From assembly GCA_034687125.1 (NCBI GenBank), contig JAQGBZ010000365.1:1-61287 (forward strand): DNA of 61,287 nucleotides, written 5' to 3'. A program made the translations under genes and the position numbers. The notes beneath the pieces were generated by a model that did no database searches, was not told the DNA's origin, and saw only the letters and a program-made list of their open reading frames with translations. Positions 58,266 to 61,287 of the stretch are shown here, one piece after another. Position 1 is the stretch's first letter; every line of letters starts with the position of its first letter. Source of the stretch: Neelides folsomi (Eukaryota; Arthropoda; Collembola; Neelipleona; Neelidae).

Positions 58266-58553
58266 CAGCCTGTCTCAGAGTTAGCTTCATATTTTTAAAA
58301 CGTTCATAACTTTGTTTTTTATTCAAATTGTCCATAAATTGACAAATATATTCTTTATACAATTGTTAATATGCAAATTGAGTTTAATCAACAATTTGTA
58401 AACCGTCAGCTTCAAAAAAAGAAATCCAGAGTCAAATCTGGAAAACGATGCCCACGGACCGCCGCGCCCAATCCATTGAGTCCCAAAATTCTGGTTTAAG
58501 AAGCTTCGCACCCACTTATCAAAGTGGGCCGGATTTTCAGCTATCTTGCCCAT
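58266..58553 (-). mobile_element. DNA-transposon transposase fragment
   Basis: The complement of 58400-58553 reads AHFDKWVRSFLNQNFGTQWI, then GRGGPWASFSRFDSGFLFLK. This is the decayed DDE-domain block 'FLN..F...WIGRGGP..WPPRSPDLTPLDFFLWG' found in many arthropod transposases. The sequence CAGCCTGTCTCAGAGTTAGC near 58266 may be the element's inverted-repeat end. The catalytic PRSPDL is mutated to FSRFDS, and upstream transposase sequence is absent. Confidence 0.65.
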
Positions 58554-58694
58554 CTATGAACGTAACACATATTTAAGAATGTGAACCATAACCAAATTTA
58601 AAATTTCAACAGTTCTTCTTTGTAAACTAATAAAATGACTTTCCTAAACTTGATTAATTCACACATTTCATAACATTTCAGTGCATTTACAACA

Positions 58695-60046
58695 ATGATA
58701 AAAATTTCAAAGTTGTCAATTCCATTCAAGAAAAATTTAAAGAAAATGAAAATCAAAAATTTTTTAAGAAAAATAAATAGAAATTTATTTCAAACTAATA
58801 TGCGTGTTAATTCTACTGAAGATGACTGCAATTTAAAAACAATGAAAAAATTTGCCGGTTATAAGAAATGGCTAAATAGTACAATTTAACATTGAAACTA
58901 GAAGATCAATTTACCATAACGTTCATCTCTCCTTTATCAGTTTATTTACCAGAAATATTTTACATATTTGATTCGAAAGGAAATTTGAAAAAAGATTTTA
59001 TTCCTGTGAGAGTAAAAAATATATTTTTTTCTTTTTTGTTATTGTTGATAAACAAGGTTTGAATTGGTTGACTTTGTTCCAGTGATTGTTGTTGACTACA
59101 CAACTTGGATACTTACAATACTTGTCCCATTTTCAATATGCTTAGTTTCTTTTATTGCATTTATGCATTTTTCAAAGAAAAATTGGAAACCCATAATAAA
59201 AGAAGTTCAACTTATTTATATTGTAATTATAGTAATATTTATCGAACAAAGTTGGATATGCTCCAAAAAATATTGAATAAAATGTATGGGATAGCTTTTA
59301 GCTTGGGATTTTGGCTATTTTTTGGGATGATTTTAAGCGGGATGTACAAAGGAGGTTTGTTCTCATATCTTTCTATGGATACCCTGCCAACTTGTCCTAT
59401 CAAAATTTGAAGAAATTTTTGACTACAAACATTTCAATTCTTTTATCATAGCAACGGCCAGGAATTTAACTGGTTATGAAAACGATTCAAATGGGAAATA
59501 TAATTCCAAGCTCTGATAATTAATTCTTCATTTAAATTTGCAATTTCAAAATTACCACATTTCTTATCCCAGGAAATGAGCAACTTATGTAGATTAACAA
59601 CATTCATTCCAATGAGTGAAGAAATGGAAAGAACAGATTGATTTTGTTTTAGATGCTCGATCAAAATTAAAAAAGTATTTCAACGAAACAATTCCAGACA
59701 ATTTCATTATCATTGATTACCAAGGTACTTTAAACACATTTGAACATCTATTGGATCAATATTCTAATGTTTTTGTTATTTGGAAAAACGTTTATAATTC
59801 AAAATTTGTGACAAAATTTCCATGGATAATTGAAAGAAATTTAATGCAAGATCTTTTCATAAGTTTCATTTATGGTTTGTAGGAATCGGGAATATTCAAT
59901 TATTGGGATTCTTTATCTCCAACTTATGAAAAATTCACACTTAAAAAAAGTTATGAATTCCTTCTTGTTCTCATTTGGAAGTTTAATATTTTTCTTATTG
60001 ATTGTTTTTATATCTTTTATGTCCTTTATAATAAAATTTACAAGGT
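58695..60046 (+). pseudogene. Ionotropic-receptor (IR) pseudogene
   Basis: Successive frames together show the pore half of a divergent ionotropic receptor: a ligand-lobe piece (FTITFISPLSVYLPEIF, about 58910-58960); TM1 TTWILTILVPFSICLVSFIA (about 59097-59156); the pore/TM2-like block FGMILSGMYKGGLFSYLSM; FEEIFDYKHFNSFIIATA (about 59407-59460); and a long second-lobe stretch from 59616. After an in-frame TAG at 59880 follows ESGIFNYWDSLSP and TM3 IWKFNIFLIDCFYIFYVLY. YKGGLFSYLS and ESG..N.W are typical of IRs. At least three frameshifts plus the stop rule out a functional protein. Confidence 0.6.
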
Positions 60047-60880
60047 AAGTTGCAAACAATCACGACGAATTTAAAATTATATTTTTGGTTTATCTTTGGT
60101 TTCATTAATATGGAGTTTTCCTTTTGGAGAATATGTAATGGTTTAAGGAAAGATTTACAATATTCATAATTTACAAAGAAATGGGTAAAACTTATGAATT
60201 CTTAAGATAGCTAAAAGTATATTTTAACATTTGTTTACAAATACCATTATCTTTTATATTTAAAATAAATTCCGAGTTAATAATATTTTCCTAGTTTACC
60301 AGGGTGAGGTTTTATCATAATTTTTAATAATTTTCTTAGGATTCATAGATTAGCAGTGCACATTACAACAATATTATAAATTCAAGGTCAATTATTATAA
60401 CTACATGTATGAATAAATGAAATACTTAATTTCATCGCAGTACATTTTATTTCAATTAGACTTATAATAAATATAAGGATAATACATATCACCTTATAAG
60501 GAAATAGAGAATCCATTAAATCCAACTTTTGATATTTAATGTTTTATTGTATATTATTGATAATTTATATCTTGAGGGAAATTAAGGTTAAATTGAAAAC
60601 TTATTTTAATAGGCAATTGCATTAATAAAGCGTTAGTAAGTAAATAAATTAAACAAATTCAATTGTGTCTTTGTCCATTAAAAATCATTATCATTCAAGG
60701 AGAAAGTTAGTATATTGAAGAAGCAATATTCAATATTGGAGATAAAATGCAGGAAAATGTTGGTTTGAGATTTTTTTTCTTATTTATGTTTGTCAATCAT
60801 ATCATACATAAGTAAAGTAAATGCAAAAACTAGTTTTACATTTACTTTTACTGTACAAAGAGTACAAACCCACTATAAAT
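60047..60880. other. Intergenic, nothing recognised
   Basis: AT-rich; no coding sequence seen. Confidence 0.5.
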
Positions 60881-60884
60881 ACTA

Positions 60885-60926
60885 CACTCGACCTCGGTTA
60901 AGATTACCCCTCGGTTAAGATCACCC
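60885..60926. mobile_element. Possible pogo/Tigger-like transposon terminus
   Basis: CCTCGGTTAAGATTACCC (60892) is followed directly by CCTCGGTTAAGATCACCC (60909), a 17-bp-period direct repeat within ACTCGACCTCGGTTAAG. Such CTCGGTTAAG ends are typical of pogo-type DNA transposons. No matching inverted end occurs in the window, so the rest may lie to the right. Confidence 0.4.
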
Positions 60927-61287
60927 TTTTCTATGTTCCAGGCATAGGTATAGGAATTATTATTGTTCATCCAAGAATACATATTGGTATGATTTTAGAG
61001 TTATAATACATGTAAAATATCAAAATTGAAAAATTGCTATTTTAGGTAAAATTAGGTGTTGTTCCATGATTTTTATTATCCTATTTTTATCAAATATGAT
61101 AAATGATTTAATTTTCTTTTAATTAAAATTGTATATTATTCTATTTTATCCGACAATGCCTAAAATACAAAAATTTTACTTTTTAAACTGCAAATTGAAT
61201 ATACAGGTAAATAAGGATAGGTCAACCTATTTAAATATTTCTCAAAATGGTCAAAAGCTTCAAGATCAATCTATTTTCCAATGACAT
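60927..61287. other. Right edge, nothing recognised
   Basis: AT-rich non-coding sequence, possibly the interior of the element beginning at about 60885. Confidence 0.4.

Overview
The window is nuclear DNA of an arthropod. It is very AT-rich and genes are split by short GT-AG introns, mostly 50-150 bp. The genes include insect/arthropod-type 7-TM gustatory-receptor-like proteins, an ionotropic-receptor relic, a serpin, an AA15 copper monooxygenase, CS-alpha-beta defensin-like peptides and a Tre1/moody-type GPCR with NRY in place of DRY. A springtail (Collembola) is my best guess and an oribatid mite is an alternative; the sequence alone does not settle this. I see no tRNA, rRNA or CRISPR. Exon models were built by hand from splice consensus, reading-phase agreement at every junction, and family homology.

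Layout. 0-9 kb: a small secreted Cys-rich peptide gene (minus), decayed coding relics (trypsin-like, CRAL-TRIO-like), a complete gustatory-receptor-like gene whose intron holds a 640-bp inverted-repeat element, and an unrecognised secreted protein (minus). 10-16.5 kb, all minus: a DUF4291 gene, a tiny EF-hand gene and a nine-exon SLC22 transporter. 17-36 kb is a conserved block: serpin, RagC/D GTPase, Tre1/moody-like GPCR with a 4-kb first intron, ABCD4, USB1 (minus) and BBS4. 36-39.6 kb: a 16-repeat ankyrin gene, an LTR-retroelement fragment and a curious TCGGGT-rich array. 39.8-56.4 kb: mostly secreted or surface proteins, namely a cyanophycinase-like S51 peptidase, a beta-lactamase-like S12 protein with a possible lipid-anchor tail, a second DUF4291 gene (minus, intronless), a second gustatory-receptor-like gene, an AA15 LPMO, two tandem defensin-like genes, a GH30 glucosylceramidase, LEPROT/VPS55 (minus) and an intronless bacterial-type amidase. 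56.4-61.3 kb: gene-poor, with a second LTR copy, unrecognised coding remnants, a transposase fragment, an ionotropic-receptor pseudogene and a possible DNA-transposon end.

How the genes fit together. Housekeeping functions are mTORC1 amino-acid sensing at the lysosome (RagC/D), lysosomal cobalamin export (ABCD4), U6 snRNA 3'-end processing (USB1), the ciliary BBSome (BBS4) and endosomal sorting (LEPROT). The accessory part is environment-facing: hydrolases and antimicrobial-type peptides acting on chitin, peptidoglycan, sphingolipid or peptide substrates. Several of these families (S51, S12, DUF4291, the amidase) are best known from bacteria, so old lateral transfer is plausible.
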